Source: Elsinoe arachidis
Lineage: Eukaryota > Ascomycota > Dothideomycetes > Myriangiales > Elsinoaceae
Direction: 5' to 3'
DNA length: 64,000 nucleotides
NCBI GenBank assembly: GCA_013372555.1
Contig: JAAPAX010000004.1
Span: 1,612,001 to 1,676,000 of the forward strand
This document shows, in pieces, positions 24,830 through 36,444 of this stretch. How positions within the stretch are numbered: the first letter of the stretch is position 1; each line of letters begins with the position of its first letter. The notes below the pieces were generated by a model. It made no database searches, was not told the DNA's origin, and worked only from the letters and a program-made list of their open reading frames with translations. The position numbers and the translations under genes were made by a program.

Positions 24830-27800
24830 GGAGAAGAAACCTTAATCTATCTCGATATAGGCGCTTCGGGCTTACACATCGATAAAGGCCTTACTAACCG
24901 CCTAGGGCTATAGTTATGTCTATTATAGCAACTATTAGAAGTTACTAGAGTAGCCGGAAAGAGATAGGTAACTCATTTCGCTATAGTCTAGTTCTATATC
25001 TACGGTTAGATAGATAGCTAAAAATGTAGCGTTAATGTTACTATGCCCTTTCTAGTTACTTCTAACCTTCCTCCGGGAATGCTAGTTAGGATAGATATCA
25101 TTAGTCCCTTAGGTATAGTAATCGACATTACCTAGAAGGTAGTGTTTCTTCTAGAGTTAGACGGGTTTAGTGCTCTATTAGAGGCCCACAGGAAAGCTAG
25201 AGGCAAGCTACTACTGCTAATTAGATCTAAACGGCAGGTTAAGTTACTCCCGGACACTATAGTATTTGTTGAAATCAACGACTACAACTGCGAAGCGCTA
25301 GAAGGCCTTTAGAAGGAGCATAGAGTTGTGCCTAACATGCTCTTTAACCCTAATAAACACAGTTATAGGAAGTCGAACAAAAACCTACTTACGAGAGCTA
25401 CTGCTTATTACTACGTTACTAACGTTAACATAAAAGGTATACAACTCTAGAACGACTCGAAGTTCTTTGTTACTGTCCCGGCTAACGCTTAACTAGGCAC
25501 CTTAAAGCCCTACGACTAGGACGGAGCCTACTAAGTCGACGATAAGCAATTTACTATAGCACTATTAGCTAAGACCTTAACTCTTACCTCTAAACTACTA
25601 AAACCGAAAGCTGCAACTATAGAGGATAATTTTAACTAGCTATTGCTAACTAACTTAAAGCGTAATTCTAAGATTAAGCACTTAACTCTTAGAGCCTCTC
25701 GGGTTAGACGTAAGATGAAATTGCCTAACAGTATTACTATATACGCTAATAACGATATAGTAGTATAAGAACTTACAGCTTTAGCTAAGTAGTATAAGGA
25801 ACTATAGATCGATAAAGAGACTACTATAGACCTGCCTAAGGAAGACTAGATAGAGATACTATTAGTCGATAACTAGTAGGAGAAGGTAGCTTTAATGTCC
25901 TCTAAACCCTATCCGCTAGAGCCGGTAGGTAAGGAAGTAGTTAATGTGACCTTTAACAAACTCCACAGAGAAAGCAAGATAAGATATACCGACTGCCTAA
26001 CGCCCTTCGGATTCCCGGTTTTCGTAGTTTAGAAGGACATTATCGAAAATGGAAAGCCTATACGCAAAAGTCGTATAGTTATAGATATCTGTCTACTTAA
26101 CAAGATTAGCCTAAAGGACAGTTATCCGGTGCTACTACAATTAGACCTTATTATATCCCTACACAGCGCTAAGTATATTATAACGATAGACATAGTTACG
26201 TTCTTCTACTAATAGATAGCTAAGAAACACAAGTAACACAAGTTTATAGTTAACACCTACTAAGGATAGGAGCAATTCCTAACAGCGTTAATAAGTTAGT
26301 ATAGCAGTGTTTAATACGTTTAGCGTATGCTTAACAAAATCCTTCGGTTGTTAAGGAAGTTCTATAGAGCATACGTCGACGACATTATAGTCTTTAGTAA
26401 AACCCTCCCGGAGCATGTTTAATACCTCTATAAGGTATGCTTAACACTCCTGTCCTACCGGATAAGCATTAGCCTTAAAAAGACGTTTATAGGCTATTCT
26501 TTAGTCTCGCTATTAGGATAATAGGTATCCGGGTTAGGTATATTAACGCTAGACGAGAGAAAGAAAGTGTTACTTAATCTAGAGTTTCCTCGGACACTAA
26601 AGTAGTTAGAACACTACCTCGGCCTTACGGGATTTATTAGACCGTATATACCCTACTACTTACAAATTATTGCCCCTTTGTAGAAGGCAAAAACTCGACT
26701 ATTAAAAGGAAGTTCGAGCAAGAATAGTAACGCTTACAAAGCTTATGTCGAAAAGACTATAGTTAACAACGTAGAAGAGGCAAGAGCGGTATATAACACT
26801 CTTTAAAAACAGTTCGACAACCTTATGTTTCTTCACTATCCGAATCTAGAACGCTAGCTTTACGTAGATATTAACATGTCTAGGGTAGAAATCGGAGCGC
26901 TCGTGTACATAGTAAAGAGCGACTCTAACTCTATTATAGAAGTAGTTAACGATAACGACAAAGCCCTAACTACGAGAGCTACGAAGTTCAAGTTAACTAA
27001 TATACTTCTAATTATGTTTCTTAGCTAAGCGTTATCTAACGCCGAAACAAGATACTAGCTAACTAAATTGGAAATAGCTAGAGTTATATAGATCGTGCGG
27101 AAGATTTACTATATAATTAAAGGCAACTCCGGTAAGACGTTTATCTTTATAGACTATTATATAGTTAAATTAATTTTAAAATAGCATAGTCTTATAACAA
27201 CTACGTTAATAGACAAGCTTAACCTTAAGCTTGTGTACGCGGCTAATTACTTGTTATAATTTAACCTCGATGTTAGGTATAGACCTAGCCGTATACATAA
27301 CATACCGGACACTCTAAGTAGGTTAATTTCGAATAAGCTAAAAGCAGAACAAAAGGATCCTAACGCTAAAACCTTAGACTCTTTTAGCTACGCTTTCCAC
27401 GCGTAAGACGAAGAGCTCTTCGTCTATAGCTTTTACTTAACTCTAGTAGAAATAGACGAAGAGTTCAAGGTTTAGCTAAAGGAAGAACTCCTTAAGGATA
27501 ACAGTTAGACGAAAACTTTAGAAGACACAAAGAACACCTAAGAGAAATAAGAATACCTGCTCTAGCTAGACGTAGTTAATGTTTAAGATAAAAGCGTATA
27601 GGTTAACTATCCCTTCTTCTAGAGGAACGATCTCCTTTATTATAAAGACTCCGCGGACGGCCGTAAACAGTTATATATACCTAACTTAATAGCGAAGGAG
27701 GTTTTCGAAATTGCTTATAACAACTGTTTCTATACAGAGTTTAACAGGACCTACGAAAGGCTATTAACGTTAGTCTATATTCGTTTAATGCATAAGAAGC

Positions 27801-29000
27801 TTAAGAAGTACATTAAACACTATTAACCCTACTAACTTAATAGGCAACCAAGGCATCTGCCGTATAGACAGTTATAGCCGATTATGACACTAAACTAGCT
27901 ATACTATATAGTAGTAGCCGACTTTATTACAGATCTGCCTAATGGCAACGGCTAGGATAAGCTAATAACATAGACATGTAAAATAAGCAAGCGAGTGCTA
28001 TTAGTAAAGGGGAAGTTAACCTAGTCAGCCTAAGAGTAGGGAGTAGCCTAGATCGACTATATAGAAGAGTACGAATAGGGCTTTTCTAGTTATTTTATCT
28101 CGGACTAAGACCTGTTATTCTTGTTAGCTTTCTAGAAAGGCGTGTTTAACTACCTCGGCACGAGAATACTTACAGTAACTGCCTAGCATCTATAGACAAA
28201 TAGGTAATCTAAACGCATAAACTAGTAGGTCGAAATCTGTATAAGACATTTCATAACTAGCTATCTAACTAAAGATTAGACAAGTTGCCTTAACTATCTA
28301 TAGAGCATTATAAACAACAGCTACAACGCAAGTATAGGATTCTCGCCTAACGAATACCTATTCGGGCACAAGCTTAACCTCGATGTTCTTAGACAACTCG
28401 ATAGCCTACTATCGGGAGAGTTAAGCGTTCTATAGTAGTAGATCTAAATAGATGCGGAGGATTCCTTATAGTTTGCTTAATACACTTAGAAACAACGCTA
28501 TAACAGTAAATACAAGGACATATAGTTCGCTATCGGAGAGAAAGTGCTACTATAGTTATACCGGGGATATAAAGTATTAGGACACTTAAGGAAATTAGAC
28601 AACTAATTCGCTAGCCTGTTCGAGGTTAAGAAGAGAGTCGGAAGAATAGCATACAAGCTTAGAATAGATAGAAGGCTATAGGGAGTGTATCCCGTTATTG
28701 CTGTCTAACAACTAGAAAAGTTACTACAAGAATTAGACCCCTTTAACCGCAAGGTTATAGACGAGACTTAACCTAGGCCAGTAGAGACACTAGAGGATGT
28801 TATAGACAACGAGGACTTCTACGAAATTAAGCTACTAATTAGCAAGAGAACAGTAATTCGGAGGAACAAGCCGGTAGTTTAATACTTAGTTAAATAGAAA
28901 GGATATAGCTCTAAACACAACTAGTAGTACAACGTTAACGACCTAGGAGATACTAGAGAGTTAATCGAAGACTACGATAAATAACATCCGAACGAAAGAA
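24830..29000 (+). pseudogene. Degenerate pol of E3 (PR-RT-RNaseH-IN-chromodomain)
   Basis: The protease box reads L-D-I-G-A-S at 24,851-24,868, where the catalytic triad D-T-G has become D-I-G by ACC to ATC. RT spans about 25,970-26,700 with an intact Y-V-D-D at 26,372-26,383. RNase H spans about 26,860-27,340 (N-A-E-T-R-Y...R-I-H-N-I-P-D-T-L-S-R-L). Integrase spans about 27,780-28,720, with H-C zinc-binding remnants, V-A-D-F-I-T-D and S-D-Q-D catalytic regions, and N-S-Y-N-A-S-I-G-F-S-P-N-E-Y. A chromodomain lies at about 28,870-28,985 (Y-L-V-K-x-K-G-Y-S-S). In-frame stops are RIP-type. Stops aside, the domain set is complete. Confidence 0.85.
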
Positions 29001-32000
29001 CTAATATCTATATCAACAACTGTCAAAGAAAATCAAGAGGCAGTGTTAAAGGTCCCTAGGGGGCTAACAACTAATTACTAGAGCAGCTATCTATTTTTAG
29101 CACTATTCCTATTTTGGATTAGCTTAGGGAGCAACAAACGACAACAACATGAAAATTTACCTTTATATCTTCCTTATTAACATTAATTACTACACTAGCG
29201 GCAGTTGATTACTATATAACGCTACAGTTGTTAGTAGAAGAGCTAAAAGAACTTAGAGAGAGCCCTTCGCTAACGACTTAACTATCTATATTAAAATACT
29301 AAACTCGAACTCCTCCACCTCCTAAACAACCTTAGAAAACCTTGCCTTCGACTACACAATAACAGTCGTATTCAGCCGCAAATAGCTAACAAACTGCAAA
29401 GCCCCGGCTACTAAAGGCTATAACTGCGAAAAAGAAAGACATAACTAGCGTAGTTAACTCGAATATAGCTCCGCTACACACATAGAAACTAGCAAGAGGC
29501 AAGCCGTTAAGTAGCATGCTAGAAGGAAAGAATAGTCAGAAAGAACCGTATTCGATAGTCTAACCGCGGGCATAGTCGCTAGTAAGCCTCTAACATATCT
29601 AGGACGTAATGTAGAAGTACACTATAGAACAGCTCTAAGTACCGCTATAACTGCTAAGTCGCAACAATAATTAACAACAGCTCTCCTCCTTAGAGTAGCC
29701 AACCACCGCCGAGATGTAGTCGAATAACTACGCTAAGGTAGCAAGGTTAATATATAGTAGTATAATAACGCTAAGTGTACTTTTAGCTAACTACGCTCTA
29801 CCCCTAGGAGACTAACTACACTACGAACTCTCGCTAGCCGTGATCGACATGAAACAGTTAAGTAGGGAGGTGCGTATAGTGTTAGAGGAGGACAGTTACG
29901 TCCTATAAGAGTTTAAAGGACATAGTAGAGACTATTCTCTACTTAACTACCTACTATCTAAAGCCGAGGCTCGATTAAACGACGAAATTAGACTATTAAC
30001 TAAGGAAACTCGCTTCGGTACGATCGTATTTATTGTCTACCACGACGAAAAGAGAATTAACTATCTCCTAGACCTTAACTACGAAGGACTACGTATATAC
30101 ATTTATAACCTCGAATTCGAAGTTAATTCAAAAGATATCTACACGTAGAGGGCCTATACTAACCTCAAGAACATAGCTTTGTTAACCTAGTTACTATACT
30201 AACTGTTCGCTAGTATAAGAGCTAATCTTCCTCTCGACTATAAGAAGTTAGCGTCGATCTTTGTAGCCTATAGTTGGGATAAATAGAGGGCAGTTAAGCT
30301 AGTAAACCTTCTCATCGATAACTAGGACGTAGATGTTACAGTATTAAAGATCTTAAACGCCTTATATAACTAGAAGCCTAACGCTTATAAAAGAGAGGTA
30401 TTTAACATCCCGAAGCTTAATATAACTACACTTCGTGCCTAGAAGGAATAGTAATTAGCTATATTCGTAAAGGAAGAACTAGAGGAGGCACTATAGACAG
30501 ATAGTTAGGACGACCTAATACGGAAGGAACTAAGGTCCTTAACAGTCTAGAAAGAAGACAATGTCTTCGTTAGTCGACCGGAAGTCAACGTCGAAGTCGT
30601 AGAGGTATTACATCTTAAGCCTTAAGACCTAGCTAACCTCGAAAAGCTTAAACAGTTAACAACGTCCCGCAGAAACAAGATCGTAGCAAACGACCTGCTT
30701 ACCCCTTATAAACGGCACATCTAATAGCGCAACTTTTCGGCCTAGGCTCGCTATCTCCACATTAACAGTCGCTATAATATACCTCTACTAGATATTATCC
30801 GGACTATATTAACCTACTAGTGCAAAGAGAAGGTTAACCTAGACTTAGTAATAACATAGTTAGAGTTAGTATTATAGATACTACGAGACAGTTTATATAA
30901 CTATCTATTTCGCTACTCTCCTACCTATGTTATTATAGCTATTTCTAGCATTACGTAGATTACATAGGCGGGGTTAGCATTCCTGCTGTAGGCCTATAGC
31001 ATACCTAACTCCGACTAGAAGGCGAAGGCAATTTACGAGCTAGCAGACTAAGAGAAAGGGCGCCTATATATAATAGTTAACTTCCTTAAGAGCAAGTTAA
31101 AAGGACGAAATTAACTATCCTACATCTACAACCTTGCTACCCTACCTAGTTAGGATAGTCTACTAACGATAGTCGACACACACTAGGTCAAGAAGTACCT
31201 TACACATAGACTATGCTAATAATAGAACAAAGCACTCTATAGATATAATAACGAACTAACCTTAAAGACTAAGATATGCCCCTCCTTCTTAATTAATAGT
31301 ATAATTCGCTACACTAATAGCACGAGCCTAGTTAAAAGCTTTCGGAACATCTAACTACTAGAAGGTCTAAACGCTAAGTTAGATAGAGGTTGTATACTAC
31401 CTATTAACGCTTACTAAGTTATGCAAGTTGACGAGGACTTCTGGATTTTGCTTATCGACTACTTCTAAAGGCTCGACCTTACATATTCGAATTTCGACAA
31501 GCGCTATAGCACGATAATTCCGTATACTATCCTTTATAGTTAGGCTTGTTATAGTTCCCTATATCTTAGTTTTACAGATTGGATGAAGATCTACTACGTA
31601 TATATAGGAAAAATCACCTAGGAAGACAAGTACTACTAGAAGGCACTTTTTATAGATATTAGAACTTACGCTAGAGAACTATAGAGGATCGTAGTTAAGA
31701 ATAGTTTTACTAACTTCCTACATTAGGAGCACAAGAAGGAGAAGTAGTACGCTTTTAACCTTATTTTCTCTTAGAGGTTGTTATATAAAATGTATAAGAA
31801 GAACAAGAACGGAGCTATATAGTTAGTATTTATTAGAAGTCTCTCTAACTTCTAAGGAAGTGTTAAGAGAGTTACGACATGAGCATCGAGACCTCTACTA
31901 GATACTTAACCGCAACGCTGCCTACTACTAGAACAATTGTTAACGACCTAAGTACTAGACACTGTCCTAACGGTTGCCCCGGAAGTTAACCTCGGACGTA

Positions 32001-34720
32001 TAAGATCTTTAACAAGAGCCTTACTTAACTCTACGCCGCCTCTACTATCTAATTAGGTCACTAAGACAACTCCCGGGAAGAAGGGTAAGAGCAAGGCTAC
32101 TATAAGTAACTCAACCGCGGACATAGAGAGCCCGAAGGCAGTAGTAAGACGTAAGAGGCTAAAGAGTAATATACTAACGGAGAGGGCATCGAAGTTAGAT
32201 CTATAGTTCCTCTATAGACTATTCTTCGATACCTAGTAGGACACTAAACGCCTTAGTCTAATAGTACACAACCTTAAAGAGTATACGGACGATTCTAACA
32301 AGTTCGATTACAATAATACCGAAATAGCGTAGTTCTTTAACGCTATTATACCTAACTTCCTAGCACACAAGGTACCTCTCTACTACTATTTCGATAGTTA
32401 TATTATCGGACATATAGTCTACGCCCGTAACACCTTTAACATTTAAGGGTTAAAGGAGTCTTTCCCCGGAATCTAGAACAAGAACGACCTACTTCGCATA
32501 GACTATCTACTAATAGGTAATCCGTATATAGTTAAGAACGACAAAGGGGAATAGGTTATCGCTCTAGTATACAGAGTGTACCTACTGTCCGGTTCTAAAG
32601 TTCGCCGCCGCCTAGAAGTTAACCCTGCAAGCTATAGCTGCCCGGATGTTAACAAGGTATAGGATTAGCGTAGAGACTACCTATAGCGTAACAACTGCTT
32701 CGTCTTTGTAAACATTAGCCTCGTCCCTAGCAAGTTTTATCCCGTGTCTAACAGCGTCTATGTCCTAACGTAACCCTGTCTTTAAGTAGCAAAGGACGAA
32801 GACAGAGACAACCTTAGAGTAGCGTTACACGATCTTAACAACTGCCATGTTAGCTTGTTACACTAAGCTATATAGTAGGTGCTATACGAGAACGGATAAC
32901 CGCTTATAGAGCTGCCTAAAGAAGTTAAGATAGCAGGGACAAGAAGAGGCGGCAATACTCCTAAATTCGGACTATACGACTTAACCGCGCCTATTAATAA
33001 AGCAGTGCAAAAGGGAGTTAGTAGCCTTGTTAACCCTAGGCCGGCCCTGTAGGACTATGTCTACAACTTAACAAGAGAAGACATACGACACATCGTTAAT
33101 TAGATAAAGGTATATAACTATCTCTATACTGTCTATCGCAGACGAAACATTAACGCCGACGACAAAGTAATATTTATACCTATCGACCTAAGTTATAGCA
33201 TAACGTTACTTGTAGACGACAACTAGAAGCTAATAGAGTTGCCTAATAAACCGCTAAAGAAGAAGGCTAAGCGCAAGTCAAAGACAACTATAGATTAAGA
33301 AGACATAGAGGACAATAAGGAACATAATAGCCTATTAACAACCTTACTCGTCCCTAAGGTGTTAACTACGACCCCTCGTAATCTAACGCCGATTCTGCTA
33401 GAGACTATTAAAGAACCTGCAGAACAAGCGACAGCTTAATAGCTAACCGATTTTATAGACTTCCTAACATAAGCATCCGAATAAGTAGATATAAGCGAAT
33501 ATATAACCCCGCGCGAATTCCTACTAACTAAGAACACACCCGTCGCTACAGAAGTCGAGAGTAGCCCTGTCTAACCCTTCTAATTCAGTAGCCCTATCTA
33601 GCCTTTATAGTCTAACTCTCTAGGATTTAGACACTCTCGACGTAATACAATAGGCAACACTAACACTAGCGGAATTTTTGGCGCTTGAAACTCTAATAGC
33701 TAAGGAATTAACCTCCTTAATGCACAAGCTAAAGAGCAAGTTAACACTTCCGGTTAAAGGATCGGAGCTTTACTTAACTACCCGGACGAAAGGAGGAGAT
33801 TTGATTATTGCTATAATAGACTCGACTGCTGCCTAGAAAGCAGATTCGGCTTACTTAACCGCTACCTTAACCCCTAGCGTAGTAACAACTACGGCTATAA
33901 CCCTAACCTTAAGGGTGAATACTGCCCCTTTGCTCTAGAGAACAATTATAGTCTTAACACTCATAGAGGCAGGGGTAAAGAAGAGGTTAATATAGACGCT
34001 TTAATACGGGAAATTAAGAACAATACTAATATAGTAGTTAACTGTAATCTATAGCTAGATAGGAGGTTCTATTACGCTAACGACAATGTTAACTAGTATG
34101 TAGACTAGAGGGACAGTCCTTACAACTCGTCTATTTACGACAACCTATAGCCTCTAGACACCCTACTGTCTTAATAGTATAGCTTACTACCTCGAAGAGC
34201 TACTATAGAGCAAGCGTAACCCCTGCCTTAGTACTACCAACCGTCGACATAACTATCCTATGCCTCCGGCCGGGGAAACAACTTCGATAGTGTATTAGCA
34301 ACGGCAGTTTATGCCATTTAGAGCGGGTTAAGAGCAGAAGCGGAAGCAGAAGGCATAGAGTTAGACAATAACAACGACGAGGACATAAAGGCGTAGGAAG
34401 AGAATATAAGGCAGGCTCTAGAAGAGATTATTAGAGGCCTAGTACTACCGCTAGGAAGGCGCCGCTATATACGTAGGGGTAGTTCCTTTTCCTTTAACTA
34501 CTGTTACGGTTCGCGCGGTTAAGAGGATAGCGCAGAAGTAGCTATAGGTAAGCACGGTTAGAAGGATTGTAGGTGAGCATGCTAGCACGTAGTTAATGAC
34601 TATTAAGAGAGTAATAGAGTCTGGATTTTACAGTTAAGAAGGAAGGACAACAACAATTACAGTTAAAAGGTTTTAAGGTTACTAGAGTATATTAACGAGG
34701 TTACTAACTTTTTCCTCTAA
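29000..34720 (+). pseudogene. Unrecognised 5.7-kb coding extension downstream of the E3 chromodomain
   Basis: The pol frame does not end after the chromodomain. It continues in the same phase for about 1,900 codons, with only RIP-type stops, to a TAA at 34,718 just before the 3' LTR. Near 29,155-29,230 there is a hydrophobic segment (F-T-F-I-S-S-L-L-T-L-I-T-T-L-A-A-V), followed by a proline/lysine-rich low-complexity part (29,300-29,700). Next come long, globular-looking stretches rich in Leu/Ile/Lys/Asp (29,830-31,880), a basic K/R patch (32,080-32,180), more globular sequence (32,180-33,300), another basic K-K-x-K-R-K-S-K patch (about 33,260), and an N/G/R-rich tail (33,800-34,600). I recognise no family. 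A TGA at 31,878-31,880 could be a true boundary between two proteins or a RIP-altered CGA. It does not look like a typical envelope gene. Confidence 0.6.
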
Positions 34721-34730
34721 CCGGGAGAAT

Positions 34731-34873
34731 TATCACAGTTAGAGGAGCCTTAGCAGTGGCCTTAGTATAGAGACATTAGCCTTAGATAGCTTTCTATAGT
34801 AATCTATATACAATCATGTCTTGAGATCATATTATCCCCTAATAGTCACGATCTATCGTGGGATCACGTGACA
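34731..34873 (+). repeat. Right (3') LTR of E3
   Basis: A 143-bp repeat of 20,507-20,649. It begins TATCAC, the ancestral TG having become TA, and ends GTGACA. The target duplication GTAGG follows at 34,874-34,878. Confidence 0.88.
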
Positions 34874-34878
34874 GTAGG

Positions 34879-36020
34879 TATTATTATTTAAGGCGTTATT
34901 AGTAGTGAAAAATCTAACTAAATTCTGTAGCTACTAGTAGCAAATTATAGAGGCTATAGTCTCTGTAATATTGCTTCTAGTATAAGCCTCTTTATGCTCT
35001 AGTAGAGCTAGTAGGAGGTTCTATAGCTTACTATCTCTATTAATAAAGTAAGTAATAAGGCTAAGAAGAGCACGATTATTAGTTAAGGTCTATATATTAA
35101 AGCTAAAGTGCACTATTAAAACTGCAGATTAGAGGTGCTTAGTTACTATTCTAGCTAAACTAGTATAGGCCTTCTAAATCTAGTAGCTGACTAATATATA
35201 CGAAGGTAGCTAGCCTTTAACTTAAGGATTTAGATACTCTAGTAACTATCTTAGGTATAGGCTATTAGCCTTAGAGAAGGTAAGGTTGTTATAGATAATC
35301 TAGCTTAAGAGATATCCTCTAAACTTTAGCATAGAGAATCTAGCTATAAGGGCATTTAGCACTAAAGGTTATATACTAGCTAGAAGATTAAAAAGGCTAG
35401 TAATTGATACTTAATAAACTAGCTGTTTAATAATACTACCTTCCTAGCTTATTCTATAGTAATTTCTAAGGTAGTTAATTGCTCTACTAGTATGTCTACT
35501 ACTAGGATAGATATACCTCTACTTCTACTCCTTATAGATATAACAGACTCTATAGAGCTAGTGCTTATAGCTAGAGGCATTCTTAATCCGCTAGCTATAC
35601 TGCTAGATCTAGCTAGTCTTTAAAACTAAAGATAGTACTCTTAAATAGCCTTTAAGGGTTAATCTAGTCTAGTCTACTTCCTTATACTTGTCCTTAGGAT
35701 ATAGTAAACTTCCGGATAGTCTAAGACTTTATTATAGACCATTTAATAGTATAATTTGATTATAAACATAGATATTAGCTGTCTCTTAAAGCAATAAAAG
35801 TAAGCTAGAAGCTTTAGATGCTATAGTTAAATTTTAGTAAATTTTTAGAAGGTTATTAACTCTAGTAAACAAGACAAATCTAATACTAAAAAGCCAAGAA
35901 GTAGTAAGGGAGGTAGAGCGGCTAGTTCTAGACTAATTAGAGCGTAATTACGCCGTAGTCCTCCTCTGCCTTTAACTCCCCTCTAGAGGAGTATTTATTA
36001 TAACTACTAATTAGACTAAT
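34879..36020 (-). pseudogene. hAT transposase, N-terminal half (degenerate)
   Basis: RIP-decayed sequence between the E3 right LTR and the right hAT end. By position and orientation it must hold the upstream half of the transposase gene whose C-terminus is at 19,050-20,501. I can read only short protein-like pieces on the minus strand and cannot name a BED zinc finger with confidence. Confidence 0.55.
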
Positions 36021-36027
36021 TAGTTAA

Positions 36028-36161
36028 TCAATTATGGACTCTAAAACTTGATTAATTAATAATTAATAAAAATATCTATTATGAGATCTTAATTGATTGA
36101 TCAATTAAGGCTTGGCAAGATCAATCAAGCGTGATTAATTGATTACTACACTGTTTAGGCG
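36028..36161. repeat. Right hAT subterminal repeats, inverted repeat and target duplication
   Basis: Repeated TTGATTAATTAAT/ATCAATTA motifs lead to the terminal ...ATTACTACACTG at 36,153. The 8-bp target duplication TTTAGGCG is at 36,154-36,161. The motifs mirror those at 18,940-19,045. Confidence 0.88.
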
Positions 36162-36444
36162 GAGGTTACCCCATGTACGATGGTGCCGAGGAGGTCTGCC
36201 GAATTACGAAAGACGCCCGTTTGACTCATCCCAGCACAATATAAAGGCGTTCGTCGGTACTTTCGGAATTTTTTTATCCTTTGGCCTACGAATTTACTCG
36301 ACATATTGTGTTGATGGCTCCTCGACGAGCACCACAGATTGATCAATATCCAGGAGTACCGCATCAGCATTTGCTCGTTCCTTATGGCACGCCACCGATT
36401 TGGACCCGCTCAAGCGCGAAGAAGCTGTCTACGCAATCGCCGAG
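36162..36444 (+). promoter_or_regulatory. Promoter region of the Zn2Cys6 regulator, abutted by the hAT element
   Basis: Only 283 bp of host sequence separates the hAT end from the inferred start codon, so the transposon sits in or next to the promoter. No specific site can be assigned. Confidence 0.4.

Larger units (their letters stand above)
20507..34873 (+). mobile_element. E3: giant 14.4-kb Ty3/gypsy chromovirus nested in the hAT element
   Basis: The element is bounded by 143-bp LTRs (TG...CA) and a GTAGG duplication. All recognisable domains on the plus strand share one phase (codon starts at positions equal to 2 mod 3): RG/N-rich gag (22,844), capsid block (23,450), protease (24,851), RT box (26,372), chromodomain (28,883). 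The same phase continues through a further 5.7 kb with no recognised domain (checked at 29,882, 34,262 and 34,700) almost to the 3' LTR. Stops within it are nearly all TAG or TAA, with a few TGA, as RIP makes from CAG, CAA, TGG and CGA. Most gypsy elements are 5-8 kb, so this is unusually long. The 12 LTR differences I count are all transitions. Confidence 0.88.
18913..36153 (-). mobile_element. hAT DNA transposon split by a nested LTR retrotransposon
   Basis: The outer element has terminal inverted repeats: the left end reads TAGTGTTGTAACCAAT and the right end, reverse-complemented, CAGTGTAGTAATCAAT. The second keeps the CAGTG start typical of hAT ends, while the first shows a C-to-T change. 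Both subterminal regions are packed with TTGATTAATTAAT-type motifs, possible transposase binding sites. Removing the 14.4-kb retrotransposon E3 and one GTAGG leaves about 2.9 kb, a normal length for a fungal hAT element. The transposase lies on the minus strand in two halves. The insertion sits about 290 bp upstream of the Zn2Cys6 regulator start. Confidence 0.88.

Noticed and set aside
29000..34720. Considered a separate nested transposon within E3
   Set aside because: No terminal repeats or target duplications seen at its edges, and the reading frame is continuous with pol; kept as an element-encoded extension, though not proven.
29000..34720. Considered an env gene
   Set aside because: Only one hydrophobic segment at the start, no cysteine-rich ectodomain or C-terminal anchor, and it is far too long.
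18913..36153. Considered a Starship-type giant mobile element because of the 17-kb length
   Set aside because: No tyrosine-recombinase captain gene, and the 8-bp duplication, CAGTG ends and C-terminal dimerisation motif explain it as hAT plus a nested retrotransposon.
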